A stretch of 48,882 nucleotides of DNA from Glutamicibacter uratoxydans (GTDB lineage: Bacteria > Actinomycetota > Actinomycetes > Actinomycetales > Micrococcaceae), in the NCBI RefSeq assembly GCF_006539925.1, contig NZ_BJNY01000024.1:1-48882 (forward strand). The letters run 5' to 3'. Below, one piece after another: positions 1 to 10,041 of this stretch. Each line of letters opens with the position of its first letter. Positions within the stretch are counted from its first letter, which is position 1. The position numbers were made by a program, and so were the translations under genes. The notes beneath the pieces were generated by a model. It made no database searches. It saw only the letters and a list, made by a program, of their open reading frames with translations, and was not told where the DNA came from.

Positions 1-61
1 GCTCGGCCAGCGACTGAGTCAGCGAGGCCGGAGCGAGGGATTCAAAAGTCTTGTTAGTCAT
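1..61 (-). CDS. glyA: Start of probable serine hydroxymethyltransferase gene (partial)
   Basis: Only the first 20 codons lie in the window; the gene continues past position 1. The ATG shares its A with the last base of the gcvH stop codon (TAATG), so translation is probably coupled to gcvH. The visible N-terminus ends in SLTQSLAE, which resembles the variable start of actinobacterial GlyA just before its conserved L-D-P-E-I segment. GlyA exchanges serine and glycine using methylene-tetrahydrofolate, so it would fit beside the glycine cleavage genes. With so few residues this is an inference from position and a short resemblance; another C1 or serine gene is possible. Confidence 0.45.
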   Translation of the reverse strand, partial: MTNKTFESLAPASLTQSLAE

Positions 62-441
62 TACTCGACGTTTCCACCGTTCGCGGAAGCGTAGTCGGCT
101 GCGGAGAGCAGTGGGCCCTCTTCGCTGACCTCAACGGTGAACAGCCAGCCTGCGCCGTATGGATCTTCGTTCAGGATGGCAGGGTTGTCCACTGCTTCCT
201 CGTTGATCTCCACAACGGTGCCGGTCACTGGCGAGTACAGGTCGGAAACCGACTTGGTGGACTCGACTTCGCCGCAGGTTTCGCCGGCGGTGACGGTGTC
301 GCCAACCTCTGGCAGGTCTACGTAGACCACGTCGCCCAGTGCGTCAGCGGCGATCTGGGTGATGCCGACCTTTGCTGGCGATGCCGCGTCGATCCACTCG
401 TGCTCAGCCGAGTAGCGCAGTGATGCAAGAACTTTACTCAC
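61..441 (-). CDS. gcvH: Glycine cleavage system H protein
   Basis: 126-aa lipoyl carrier protein that shuttles the aminomethyl group between the P and T proteins and is reoxidised by dihydrolipoamide dehydrogenase in the cytoplasm. The lipoylation site is Lys63 in ESTKSVSD. The flanking sequence (YSAEHEW near the N-terminus, [13 protein letters not shown], then the DPYGAGWL segment) is the standard H-protein pattern, and the length is normal for the family. The start is GTG at 441, preceded by a purine-rich GGGAGAGGAAC site. It is third in the operon after gcvP and gcvT, 60 bp beyond gcvT, and overlaps the next gene by one base. Regulation should come from the riboswitch at the head of the operon. 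Confidence 0.97.
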   Translation of the reverse strand: MSKVLASLRYSAEHEWIDAASPAKVGITQIAADALGDVVYVDLPEVGDTVTAGETCGEVESTKSVSDLYSPVTGTVVEINEEAVDNPAILNEDPYGAGWLFTVEVSEEGPLLSAADYASANGGNVE

Positions 442-501
442 GATTTTGTTCCTCTCCCAAGGGGAATAGTGGGCTTCTGAAACTGCCCGCTGTCTTTAAC
501 G

Positions 502-1617
502 TTACTTGGCGCGCGTGTAGAACGGCAGTTCCACGACGACAAATGGCAAAGTCTTTCCGCGAAGATCGACTTCCAGCTCGGTGCCGACCTCGGCGTAGGC
601 CACATCGACGTAGCCCAGGCCTACCGGGTAGCCCAGGGTTGGCGAAGGCTGGCCCGAGGTGATCTCACCGATGGTCACGCCGTCCTTGACGATGGCGTAG
701 CCGCCGCGGCCTGCGCGCTTGCCCAGGCCCTTCAGGCCCACCAGCTTGCGGGCAGGGGTCTGCTCGCGCAGTGCTTCCAGGGCCTCGCGGCCCACGAAGT
801 TCTCTTCCTTCTTGAAGGAGACGACCGGGCCGAAGCCTGCATCGAACGGGGTGCGCTCCAGCGACAGCTCGTTGCCGTAGAGCGGCATGCCGGCTTCCAG
901 GCGCAGCGAGTCGCGGGCTGCCAGGCCGCAAGGGACCAGCTCATGGTCTGCGCCTGCTGCGACGACCTTGTCCCACAGGTAGGCGGCGTCTTCGTTGGCG
1001 ATGATCAGCTCGAAGCCGTCTTCGCCGGTGTAGCCGGTGCGGGCCAGCAGCACGTCGATGCCGCCGAGCACCACTGGAACAGCCGCGTAGTACTTCAGCT
1101 CTTCAACTGCGGTGGCGGTGGCCTCATCGGCTGCCAGTTCCTTAACGATGGCTTCGGCGTTCGGGCCCTGCACGGCGATCAGGCTGGTGCGCGCCGAGGC
1201 GTCGTCAACGACGACGTCCAGGCCGGCTGCGCGTTCTGCCAGTGCTGCTGCAACCACCGGCGCGTTGCCGGCGTTCGGAACGACCAGGAACTTCTCGTCT
1301 TCCAGGCGGTAGACGATCAGGTCATCGATGATCTTGCCGTCTTCGTTCAGGATCAGCGAGTACTTGGCCTTGCCGACCTTCATGATCGAGATGTTGCCTG
1401 CCAGCGCGATGTTCAGCGCCTTGCCTGCTTCTGGGCCGGTCAGGTAGACCTCGCCCATGTGGGACAGGTCGAACAGGCCGGCGGTGGAGCGCACTGCCTT
1501 GTGCTCAGCAAGTTCCGAACCGTACTTCAGCGGCATGTCCCAGCCGCCGAAGTCGGTGAAGGAGGCGTTCAGTTCTGCATGCTTTTCATGCAGCGCGGTG
1601 TGCTTGATGTCAGTCAC
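502..1617 (-). CDS. gcvT: Aminomethyltransferase (glycine cleavage T protein)
   Basis: 371-aa tetrahydrofolate-dependent T protein: it releases ammonia from aminomethyl-lipoyl-GcvH and forms 5,10-methylene-THF. The N-terminus carries the family pattern HxxLxAxFTDFGGWDMPL and FDLSHMGEV (about residues 48-56). The middle has ARTGYTGEDGFE and the C-terminal barrel domain ends in a typical LPFV(V)xLPFY tail. Length matches family members. The GTG start at 1617 lies 11 bp after the gcvP stop, and its ribosome-binding site (AGGAAC) overlaps that region, so the genes are closely coupled. The encoded product acts with GcvP and GcvH in the cytoplasm. Confidence 0.97.
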   Translation of the reverse strand: MTDIKHTALHEKHAELNASFTDFGGWDMPLKYGSELAEHKAVRSTAGLFDLSHMGEVYLTGPEAGKALNIALAGNISIMKVGKAKYSLILNEDGKIIDDLIVYRLEDEKFLVVPNAGNAPVVAAALAERAAGLDVVVDDASARTSLIAVQGPNAEAIVKELAADEATATAVEELKYYAAVPVVLGGIDVLLARTGYTGEDGFELIIANEDAAYLWDKVVAAGADHELVPCGLAARDSLRLEAGMPLYGNELSLERTPFDAGFGPVVSFKKEENFVGREALEALREQTPARKLVGLKGLGKRAGRGGYAIVKDGVTIGEITSGQPSPTLGYPVGLGYVDVAYAEVGTELEVDLRGKTLPFVVVELPFYTRAK

Positions 1618-1628
1618 GAAAGATGTTC

Positions 1629-4475
<2,847 letters not shown>

Positions 4476-4490
4476 GGTGCAGGTATCTCC

Positions 4491-4541
4491 ATGGGGATCT
4501 GTCTTGGCGCATGCCAAAGGAAGGTCGCTTTCCCTCCCCAT
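4491..4541 (-). promoter_or_regulatory. Candidate expression platform between glycine riboswitch and gcvP
   Basis: On the minus strand ATGGGGA (4541-4535, right after aptamer II) is exactly complementary to TCCCCAT (4497-4491), which directly abuts the GGAG ribosome-binding site of gcvP. The segment between them holds a second hairpin, TTGGC-ATGC-GCCAA (about 4503-4516). No poly-T tract follows, so control of translation initiation is more likely than termination. The pairing is seen in the sequence; its switching role is inferred. Confidence 0.5.
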
Positions 4542-4542
4542 C

Positions 4543-4732
4543 CCTGTTGCACTACCTGAGAGTTTTACGCAGCCGGCCAACGATACCGGTTGCTTGCACC
4601 TTCGGTGAACCGGAACTAGCCGGTTACTTTCCAGAGTTGCCTGTTGATGGCGGTACGGGGGCCTGAGAGTTTCCTGGGGAGGAATTGCTCCTACGGCGCC
4701 CGTTCATGGTGTGAACGGGGCTCTCCCGCCAT
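4543..4732 (-). ncRNA. Tandem glycine riboswitch
   Basis: The leader of gcvP contains two successive glycine aptamer cores. Aptamer I (about 4732-4649) opens with GGCGGGAGAGCCCCG, contains CAGGAAACTCTCAGG and closes with CCGCC, pairing with the opening GGCGG. Aptamer II (about 4645-4543) contains CAACTCTGGAAAG, the GGTTCACCGAAGGTGCAAGC segment and AAAACTCTCAGGTAG. The duplicated ACTCTCAGG is diagnostic of the class, and the position just before gcvP-gcvT-gcvH is the classical one. Glycine riboswitches upstream of gcv genes usually turn expression on when glycine binds. Exact ends are approximate. Confidence 0.95.
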
Positions 4733-4782
4733 CCGTCTATGGCGGCGTGCAGTAAATCATCAAGGACTCACAGCACACAACT

Positions 4783-4810
4783 ATGTTACCCGCCACAGCG
4801 CCAACTGCAA
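4783..4810 (-). promoter_or_regulatory. Probable gcv operon promoter
   Basis: Minus-strand -35 TTGCAG (4810-4805), 16-bp spacer and -10 TAACAT (4788-4783) lie about 50 bp before the riboswitch, in the only gap between it and the upstream gene. The -35 is one arm of a perfect 6-bp inverted repeat (CTGCAA-AGCC-TTGCAG on the plus strand, 4805-4820), which could be an operator or the 3' hairpin of the upstream hydrolase transcript. Confidence 0.45.
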
Positions 4811-4843
4811 AGCCTTGCAGGCCAAGCAGCCGGCGCCGGGCCG

Positions 4844-5620
4844 CTAGACCGAGAGATGGATGTAATCCGGGTACTTCGGCTGCAGGGTGTCGCCCGAGGA
4901 GGTGCCGGTCAGCCGGCGCTTGATCCATGGCCCCAGATGCTCCTTGGCCCAGCCCAGATCTTCCTTGAGCTGCTCCCCGCGGGAGTTCACCGGCAGCGAC
5001 TGCAGCGCGGGCAGCGTGATCTGCGAGGACCAGTTGGCCTGAGTGACGTTATTCGCTCCGAGCACGTCCAAAACCCTGGAGGCCATGAGCGTGTGCCCGG
5101 CGGCCGACATGTGCAGGCGGTCCACCGCCCAATAGCGGATGTCGGAGAATTCGCGCCAGCGCCAGTAGTCGGCGATCAGCGCGCCGTGGGCGTCTGCGAT
5201 CTCGCGGATCTTCTCGTTGTAGATCGCGGTGCGCGGGCGGGTCTTGGAGAACAGCGGCGAGTCGACCGTATCGAAGCCGGTGAACAGCAGCACCGTGGAG
5301 CCGGCCTCGGTGAAGCGGCGCACCATGCCCTCGTAGCCGCGCATCAGCGCGTCAAGGTCCGCCTTGGGCCGCAGGATGTCGTTGCCGCCGGCGTAGATGC
5401 TGACCAGGTCCGGAGCCATGGACAGGCCCGCGTCCAGCTGCTCGTTGATGACCTGGCGGATCTTCTTGCCGCGGATGGCCAGGTTTGCGTATTCCCAGCC
5501 GTGGGCGCAGAGCACCTCAGCGGTCCTGTCGGCCCAGCCGCGCACCTGGTTGGGGCGCAGCAGGTCCTCGTCCCCCACGCCTTCGGTGAAGGAGTCACCC
5601 AGCGCTAGATACTTTTTCAT
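4844..5620 (-). CDS. SGNH/GDSL hydrolase family protein
   Basis: 258-aa esterase/lipase-like hydrolase. The family blocks are clear: block I ALGDSFTEG with nucleophile Ser10, block III GGND with Asn80 for the oxyanion hole, and block V DRLHMS with Asp167 and His170 completing the triad. No signal peptide is visible, so it is probably cytoplasmic. It is translated from an ATG preceded by AAGGAAGGAT, which overlaps the stop codon of the upstream serine hydrolase gene only 17 bp away, so the two are likely one operon. Two unrelated ester hydrolases side by side suggest a shared role in ester or acyl-group turnover, but the substrate cannot be read from the sequence. Confidence 0.9.
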   Translation of the reverse strand: MKKYLALGDSFTEGVGDEDLLRPNQVRGWADRTAEVLCAHGWEYANLAIRGKKIRQVINEQLDAGLSMAPDLVSIYAGGNDILRPKADLDALMRGYEGMVRRFTEAGSTVLLFTGFDTVDSPLFSKTRPRTAIYNEKIREIADAHGALIADYWRWREFSDIRYWAVDRLHMSAAGHTLMASRVLDVLGANNVTQANWSSQITLPALQSLPVNSRGEQLKEDLGWAKEHLGPWIKRRLTGTSSGDTLQPKYPDYIHLSV

Positions 5621-5637
5621 CTCTTACTTATCCTTCC

Positions 5638-6795
5638 TTAGCCGCGGGCCTTCATCATTTTGCCGATCACTATCTGGCGCGCCAGGCGGCTGAGTTCAAT
5701 CGCGGTCGAGGTGTCGCGTTCGCCCTCGTTGCGCGAGGGGATGAAGCCGAAGCCCAGCTGGTAAGCGGGGTCTGCGAAGGCCAGCGAGGAGTTCGCACCG
5801 TCGTGGCCGTAGGCGAAGATCGAGCCGAAGTCGTTGTTCGGCGTGGGCTTCATGAAGCCCAGCGCGTAGGCCTGGATATTGCCGCCGGTGCGCTCCGGGC
5901 CGTAGACCAGCTCGGTGGAGGCCCGCGACCAGGTGTCTTCGCTCAAGAATCCGCGCTCGGCGTCCAGGGACGGCACCGGGCCGAAGGAGGCGGCGTAGAT
6001 GGCGGCCAGGGACTTGGCATCTGCCACCCCTCCCATGGAGGCGGGGCCGATGCCGCGCATCATCGGCGAGTTGGCTGCTTCGTGCCAGGAATAGACCGGG
6101 CCGTTTTCAAAGGCGAAGCCCGCGCTCGAGTTCACCGCAATACCTGCCGGAGAAAACGGGTCGAAGAAGGCGCCGACCTGGTTGGCGCCGGGCAGCACCT
6201 GGCGATAGCGCGGCTCCAGCGAGGCGTCCTGGCCGATGTAGGCGTCCACGCCCAGCGGCTTGCGGATGCGCACTTCATAGACCTCTTTCAGCTCCTTGCC
6301 GGTGACCCGGCGGACCAGCTCCTCCATGAGCACGCCCATGGTGATGGCGTGGTAGCCGAAGATGTTCTGGCCCAGCGGCCAGATGCTGGGCAGCGTGGCG
6401 AGGATCTTGGCGTATTCTGCGGAGTCCAACAGGATCTGGCTGGGCACTCCCCCGGGCACGCCGAGCACGCCCGCCTGGTGGCTGAGCACCTGGCCGACGG
6501 TCAGTGCACCCTTGCCGTGGGTGCCGAATTCGGGCCAGTAGGTGGTGATGGGTTCGGCAGGATCCAGCAGGCCGTCCTGCAGCAGCAGCGCGATGACCAG
6601 CGAGCTCAGTCCCTTGGTGCAGGAGAACACGCAGGTCAGACCATCGCCTGCCAGGTGCTCGCCCACGGTGTGGCTGAGCACGAGCTGGCCGCGGTGGTAC
6701 ACGGCCAACTGGGCCGAGTAGCCGTCTTCCTGGGCGGCGCGGTCTTCCAGCGCGTGGGCCAGCGGGGCAAAGTCAGGGGTAATGACCGATTCCAT
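5638..6795 (-). CDS. Serine hydrolase, beta-lactamase class C / family VIII esterase fold
   Basis: About 385 aa with the class C beta-lactamase/penicillin-binding fold used by EstB-type family VIII carboxylesterases. The S-x-x-K motif is S-C-T-K (about residues 58-61), the second catalytic tyrosine is in G-Y-H-A (about 148), and a GHDGANS segment lies near the C-terminus where beta-lactamases carry KTG. No signal peptide or lipobox is seen, which favours a cytoplasmic esterase over a secreted beta-lactamase. I prefer ATG at 6795 over the in-frame TTG one codon upstream because AAGGA lies 5 nt before the ATG. It is first of a two-gene operon with the SGNH hydrolase. Confidence 0.88.
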   Translation of the reverse strand: MESVITPDFAPLAHALEDRAAQEDGYSAQLAVYHRGQLVLSHTVGEHLAGDGLTCVFSCTKGLSSLVIALLLQDGLLDPAEPITTYWPEFGTHGKGALTVGQVLSHQAGVLGVPGGVPSQILLDSAEYAKILATLPSIWPLGQNIFGYHAITMGVLMEELVRRVTGKELKEVYEVRIRKPLGVDAYIGQDASLEPRYRQVLPGANQVGAFFDPFSPAGIAVNSSAGFAFENGPVYSWHEAANSPMMRGIGPASMGGVADAKSLAAIYAASFGPVPSLDAERGFLSEDTWSRASTELVYGPERTGGNIQAYALGFMKPTPNNDFGSIFAYGHDGANSSLAFADPAYQLGFGFIPSRNEGERDTSTAIELSRLARQIVIGKMMKARG

Positions 6796-6852
6796 CAAAA
6801 TCCTTCAAAAGCTTGTCCTTATGCAACTAACACTAGTGCGCGGACCCCGGTT

Positions 6853-6883
6853 TGGTGAAAGCACAGGGCAAGTGGTGAAAGCA
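6853..6883. repeat. Two 11-bp direct repeats, candidate operator
   Basis: TGGTGAAAGCA occurs at 6853-6863 and again at 6873-6883, a period of exactly 20 bp (about two helical turns). An inverted pair ACAGGG/CCCTGT is interleaved with the copies. They sit in the roughly 255-bp region between the divergent serine hydrolase and permease genes, so they could bind a regulator of either. No known consensus is recognised. Confidence 0.35.
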
Positions 6884-7052
6884 AGCCCCTGTCAACGCCT
6901 GACATGTCACAGAAAGATGCATTTTGCTACCGCTGAACCGGCGACAGCTACCGCTGGTCTCTGGTTCACAGGATTGAATTTGCCCACTGTTTTGACGACG
7001 CCTAAATTTGATCTGTTTGCCGCTCGATATCAAAGGAGATGACCAGGAACGC

Positions 7053-8501
7053 ATGAGCGCTACCCTCAAAGAAACCCCAGCGAGCGGCGAGGAGACCGAA
7101 CTCAAACGAGTCATCGGGCCCAAGCTTCTTTTGTTTTTAATCATCGGCGACATCATCGGCGCCGGCATCTTCGCGATCACCGGCAAGGTTGCCGGGCAGG
7201 TCGGCGGGGCCGCCTGGCTGCCGTTCCTGATTGCCTTTGTGATCGCCACGCTCACTGCCTTCAGCTACATGGAGCTGGTGACCAAATACCCGAACGCCGC
7301 CGGCGCCGCGCTGTATATCCATAAGGCCTTCGGCGTCCACTTCGTCACCTTTATCGTGGCCTTCACGGTTGCCTGCTCAGGCATCACCAGCGCCGCGACC
7401 TCCGCCACCCTGGTGGGGCGCAACCTGCTGATCGGCTTCGGCCAGTTCATCGACGGGGTGCCCAACACCCCCGAGGCAGGCATGTTCGCGGCGATTGCGA
7501 TCATCGTGATCCTCGCGCTGATCAACCTGCGCGGCGTGGGCGAATCAGTGAAGTTCAACCTGGTGCTGACCGTGGTGTCCCTGGGCATCATGGCAGTGAT
7601 CATCGCGATCGGCTTCTCCGCCATCGCCACCGGCCACGGCGACATCAGCCGCCTGGTGGTCTTCGAGACCCCGTCTGACCGCAGCGTCTTCGCCGCGGTG
7701 ACCATGGGCACCGCGATCGCCTTCTTCGCCATGGTCGGCTTCGAAGACTCGGTGAACCTGGTGGAAGAGACCAAGAACCCGAACAAGACCTTCCCGAAGA
7801 TCATGCTGATCGGCCTGGGCATCTGTGCAGTGATCTACATGCTGGTGGCTGTCACCGTGATCATGGTGATCCCTACCGGCGACCTGCTGCACCCGCAGAA
7901 CCCTGACGCAGGCATCCTGCTGGACGTGGTGCGCATCGGCGCCCCGGGCATTCCAGTAGATGCGATCTTCCCGTTCCTGACCGTGTTCGCAGTGGTCAAC
8001 ACCGCGCTGATGAACATGCTGATGGCAAGCCGCCTGCTCTACGGCATGGCCAAGCAGGGCGTGCTTCCGCAGTTCCTGGGCAAGGTGCACTCCACCCGCC
8101 GCACCCCGACCCTGGCGATCATCTTCTCCACGATCCTCGCCATTGCGCTGGTGGTCTACGTGAACCTTGATTCCGAAAGCGGCATTGTCGGCTCGCTGGG
8201 CGGCACCACCGCCCTGCTGCTGCTGGCGGTGTTCACCGTGGTGAACATTGCGCTGCTGGTGCTGCGCCGCGACAAGGCTCCGGAAGACGCCTTCCGCGCC
8301 CCGACGATCATCCCGATCCTCGGCGCCATCACCTGCGCGTTCCTGATCGGCCCGTGGGCCCGTTCCCGCGCCGACTGGGTGCAGTATGAAATCGCAGGCC
8401 TGCTGCTGGCCCTGGGCGTGGTGCTGTGGGCAGTGAACTGGATTGCCAACCGCATCAACTACAAGAAGGGCAATATCTCGACCCGCCCCGGCGAGTTCTA
8501 G
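7053..8501 (+). CDS. APC-family amino acid permease
   Basis: 482-aa integral membrane transporter of the amino acid-polyamine-organocation superfamily, most like cationic or neutral amino acid permeases. The first membrane helix carries the signature G-D-I-I-G-A-G-I-F (about residues 32-40), which binds the substrate backbone. At least 12 hydrophobic segments follow, with a charged cytoplasmic C-terminus. A longer frame opens at 7008, but the ATG at 7053 is favoured because AAAGGAG and AGGAAC sites precede it and the N-terminus then matches a short cytoplasmic tail. The gene is monocistronic: the next gene is convergent across a strong terminator. The substrate is not determinable from sequence alone. 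Confidence 0.92.
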   Translation: MSATLKETPASGEETELKRVIGPKLLLFLIIGDIIGAGIFAITGKVAGQVGGAAWLPFLIAFVIATLTAFSYMELVTKYPNAAGAALYIHKAFGVHFVTFIVAFTVACSGITSAATSATLVGRNLLIGFGQFIDGVPNTPEAGMFAAIAIIVILALINLRGVGESVKFNLVLTVVSLGIMAVIIAIGFSAIATGHGDISRLVVFETPSDRSVFAAVTMGTAIAFFAMVGFEDSVNLVEETKNPNKTFPKIMLIGLGICAVIYMLVAVTVIMVIPTGDLLHPQNPDAGILLDVVRIGAPGIPVDAIFPFLTVFAVVNTALMNMLMASRLLYGMAKQGVLPQFLGKVHSTRRTPTLAIIFSTILAIALVVYVNLDSESGIVGSLGGTTALLLLAVFTVVNIALLVLRRDKAPEDAFRAPTIIPILGAITCAFLIGPWARSRADWVQYEIAGLLLALGVVLWAVNWIANRINYKKGNISTRPGEF

Positions 8502-8517
8502 AAAACCCCTGAACGCA

Positions 8518-8565
8518 ACAGCGCGGGCGCTTCGATCCACTGGATCGAAGCGCCCGCGCTTTGCT
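8518..8565. terminator. Bidirectional terminator
   Basis: A perfect inverted repeat: AGCGCGGGCG...GATCCA at 8520-8539 pairs with its full reverse complement at 8541-8560, a stem of about 18 bp with a tiny loop, extended by ACAGC/GCTGT. It lies between convergent genes (permease and RNase H) and can serve both strands. Confidence 0.85.
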
Positions 8566-8571
8566 GTACAT

Positions 8572-9492
8572 TTAGGCGGCTGTCGCCTCTGCCGTTTCTT
8601 GGCGGAAGCGCAGCTTCCACCCGGCATCGGTCAGCTGCCACCAGGAGGACACGACCAGGACGGCGTTCCCCTCAACTTTCATGCGGTAGGCAAGCAGCGC
8701 CATGCGAGAATCAACTTCGCGGGCAGTGAGCACCTGGATCTGTCCGGTGTCAGGCAGCGCCTGGCCGGCATCCAGCAGGTTCCGGATGCTGGAGACATCC
8801 AGCAGTCCCCCGCTGCGGGTCACTTCCTGGTAACCGGGGTGCAGGAAATCATTGAGTTCATTGAAGCTGCCGCGGATCTGCGGGTCCAGGAATCCAAGCT
8901 CCAACTCGTAGATGGTGGTGGCAACGTCCGCCGCTGCAGGTGCGGGCGCGGCAGAATCCGGAACGGCAGGCTCAACAGCCGGTGCTTCGGCGGCTGCATC
9001 GGGCTTGGGCGCAGGGGCAGCTCCCCCGGCGGTGTAGCCGGGGCCGGAGTCCGGCGTGGTGCCCTGCTGGTGAGCAGTGGCCGCCGCGCGCGCATGGTCA
9101 TCCGCCGCCTCGTTCAGGTCATGGCCTGCATGACCCTTGACCCATTCGAAAGTGTATTTGCGGCCCTGGATTGCCTCGTCCAGCTGAAGCAGGATGTCCT
9201 GGTTTGAGACTGGCTTGCCGTCGGCTTTCTTCCAGCCGCGCTTCTTCCAGCCCGGCATCCACTTGGTGATGCAGTTGATCGCATATTGGGAATCGCAGAG
9301 GATCTTGAGATCTTCCTCGGGGTGGCCTGCGGTGGCGCGGAAGAGTTCGAGGACTGCCTGCAGCTCTCCCATGTTGTTGGTGCCGTGGTCCCAGCCTCCG
9401 GCTGCCCAGTTGTTCTTGTCCACATACCAGGCCCAGCCTGCCGGTCCTGGGTTTCCGAGCGCTGATCCGTCTGCCGCCGCAATGATCGTCAT
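8572..9492 (-). CDS. rnhA: Ribonuclease HI with C-terminal SnoaL/DUF4440-like domain
   Basis: 306-aa two-domain protein. Residues 1-140 are a full RNase HI with catalytic Asp8, Glu43, Asp67 and Asp131 and the handle/histidine segment WVKGHAGH (His124), which cleaves RNA in RNA-DNA hybrids. Residues about 141-195 are an Ala/Pro-rich linker. Residues about 196-306 (ELELGFLDPQIRGSFNEL, ..LHPGYQEVTRSGGLLD, ..WWQLTDAGWKLRFRQ) resemble the SnoaL/NTF2-like DUF4440 fold of small ligand-binding or isomerase proteins. Classical RNase HI is about 155 aa, so the second half is an addition. The ATG overlaps the stop of the small upstream frame (ATGA), so the gene may be read from the ars transcript. Confidence 0.9.
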   Translation of the reverse strand: MTIIAAADGSALGNPGPAGWAWYVDKNNWAAGGWDHGTNNMGELQAVLELFRATAGHPEEDLKILCDSQYAINCITKWMPGWKKRGWKKADGKPVSNQDILLQLDEAIQGRKYTFEWVKGHAGHDLNEAADDHARAAATAHQQGTTPDSGPGYTAGGAAPAPKPDAAAEAPAVEPAVPDSAAPAPAAADVATTIYELELGFLDPQIRGSFNELNDFLHPGYQEVTRSGGLLDVSSIRNLLDAGQALPDTGQIQVLTAREVDSRMALLAYRMKVEGNAVLVVSSWWQLTDAGWKLRFRQETAEATAA

Positions 9493-9620
9493 GGTTTAAT
9501 CCTGCCACGTCGAAGGTCGATTCGCCGTTGGCAGCGGACCGTGTGGCTTGTGAAGCCGGCGGCATTGATGGATCCGATGGGGTCGGTTCCAATCACGAGA
9601 AGAGAACAATCAGCAGTCAT
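9489..9620 (-). pseudogene. 43-codon frame, possible flavoprotein remnant of the ars operon
   Basis: A short frame starts at ATG 9620 behind a good AGGAG site and stops in an ATGA overlap with the RNase H gene. Its product begins MTADCSLLVIGTDP, resembling the dinucleotide-binding beta strand and loop of FAD/NAD(P) oxidoreductases, but the GxGxxG pattern is spoiled (GTDPIG) and the rest turns into an Arg-rich tail. Many actinobacterial ars operons carry a thioredoxin-reductase-like flavoprotein gene after arsC, so this may be the stump of one, kept as a translational bridge. It could also be a real short protein or chance. Confidence 0.35.
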
Positions 9621-9630
9621 GACTAGGCTC

Positions 9631-10038
9631 CTAGTGCTGCGGCAGTAGCTCGCCAATGAGAGTTTCGATGCGGGCACGGATTTCATCGCGGATTGGGCGT
9701 ACCGCTTCGATGCCTTGGCCGGCCGGGTCATCGAGTTTCCAATCCTCGTAGCGCTTGCCGGGGAAGACCGGACACGTGTCGCCGCAGCCCATGGTGATCA
9801 CGACGTCCGATGCCTGGACCGCTTCGATGGTCAGAATTTTCGGCGTTTCGACCGCCATGTCGATGCCTTCTTCCCGCATGGCTTCTACCGCAGCGGGGTT
9901 GACACGATCTGCGGGCATGGAGCCTGCCGAGCGGACCTCAATCTGCCCTGCAGACAAGTGTTGGAGATAGGCCGCCGCCATTTGCGAGCGACCGGCGTTA
10001 TGGATGCAGACGAACAAGACGGAAGGTTTAGCGTCCAT
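9631..10038 (-). CDS. arsC: Arsenate reductase, low-molecular-weight phosphatase type
   Basis: 135-aa cytoplasmic enzyme that reduces arsenate to arsenite for export. It has the phosphatase loop C-I-H-N-A-G-R (Cys11 to Arg17) and a downstream CGDTCPVFPGKRYEDW segment (Cys85, Cys89) followed by LDDP. This combination is typical of the actinobacterial ArsC enzymes that use mycothiol and mycoredoxin (as in Corynebacterium glutamicum) rather than the glutaredoxin-linked ArsC family. The ATG at 10038 lies 3 nt after the acr3 stop, with AAAGG inside the end of acr3, so the two are coupled. Expression should be induced through ArsR at the two operators upstream of acr3. Confidence 0.95.
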   Translation of the reverse strand: MDAKPSVLFVCIHNAGRSQMAAAYLQHLSAGQIEVRSAGSMPADRVNPAAVEAMREEGIDMAVETPKILTIEAVQASDVVITMGCGDTCPVFPGKRYEDWKLDDPAGQGIEAVRPIRDEIRARIETLIGELLPQH

Positions 10039-10041
10039 TGG

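Noticed and set aside
4476-4580. N-terminal extension of GcvP into the riboswitch
   Set aside because: Would translate aptamer II; a good ribosome-binding site and family N-terminus support ATG 4475.
7545-8627. 360-codon minus-strand frame opposite the permease
   Set aside because: Crosses the bidirectional terminator and is antisense to the permease; His/Gln-rich shadow.
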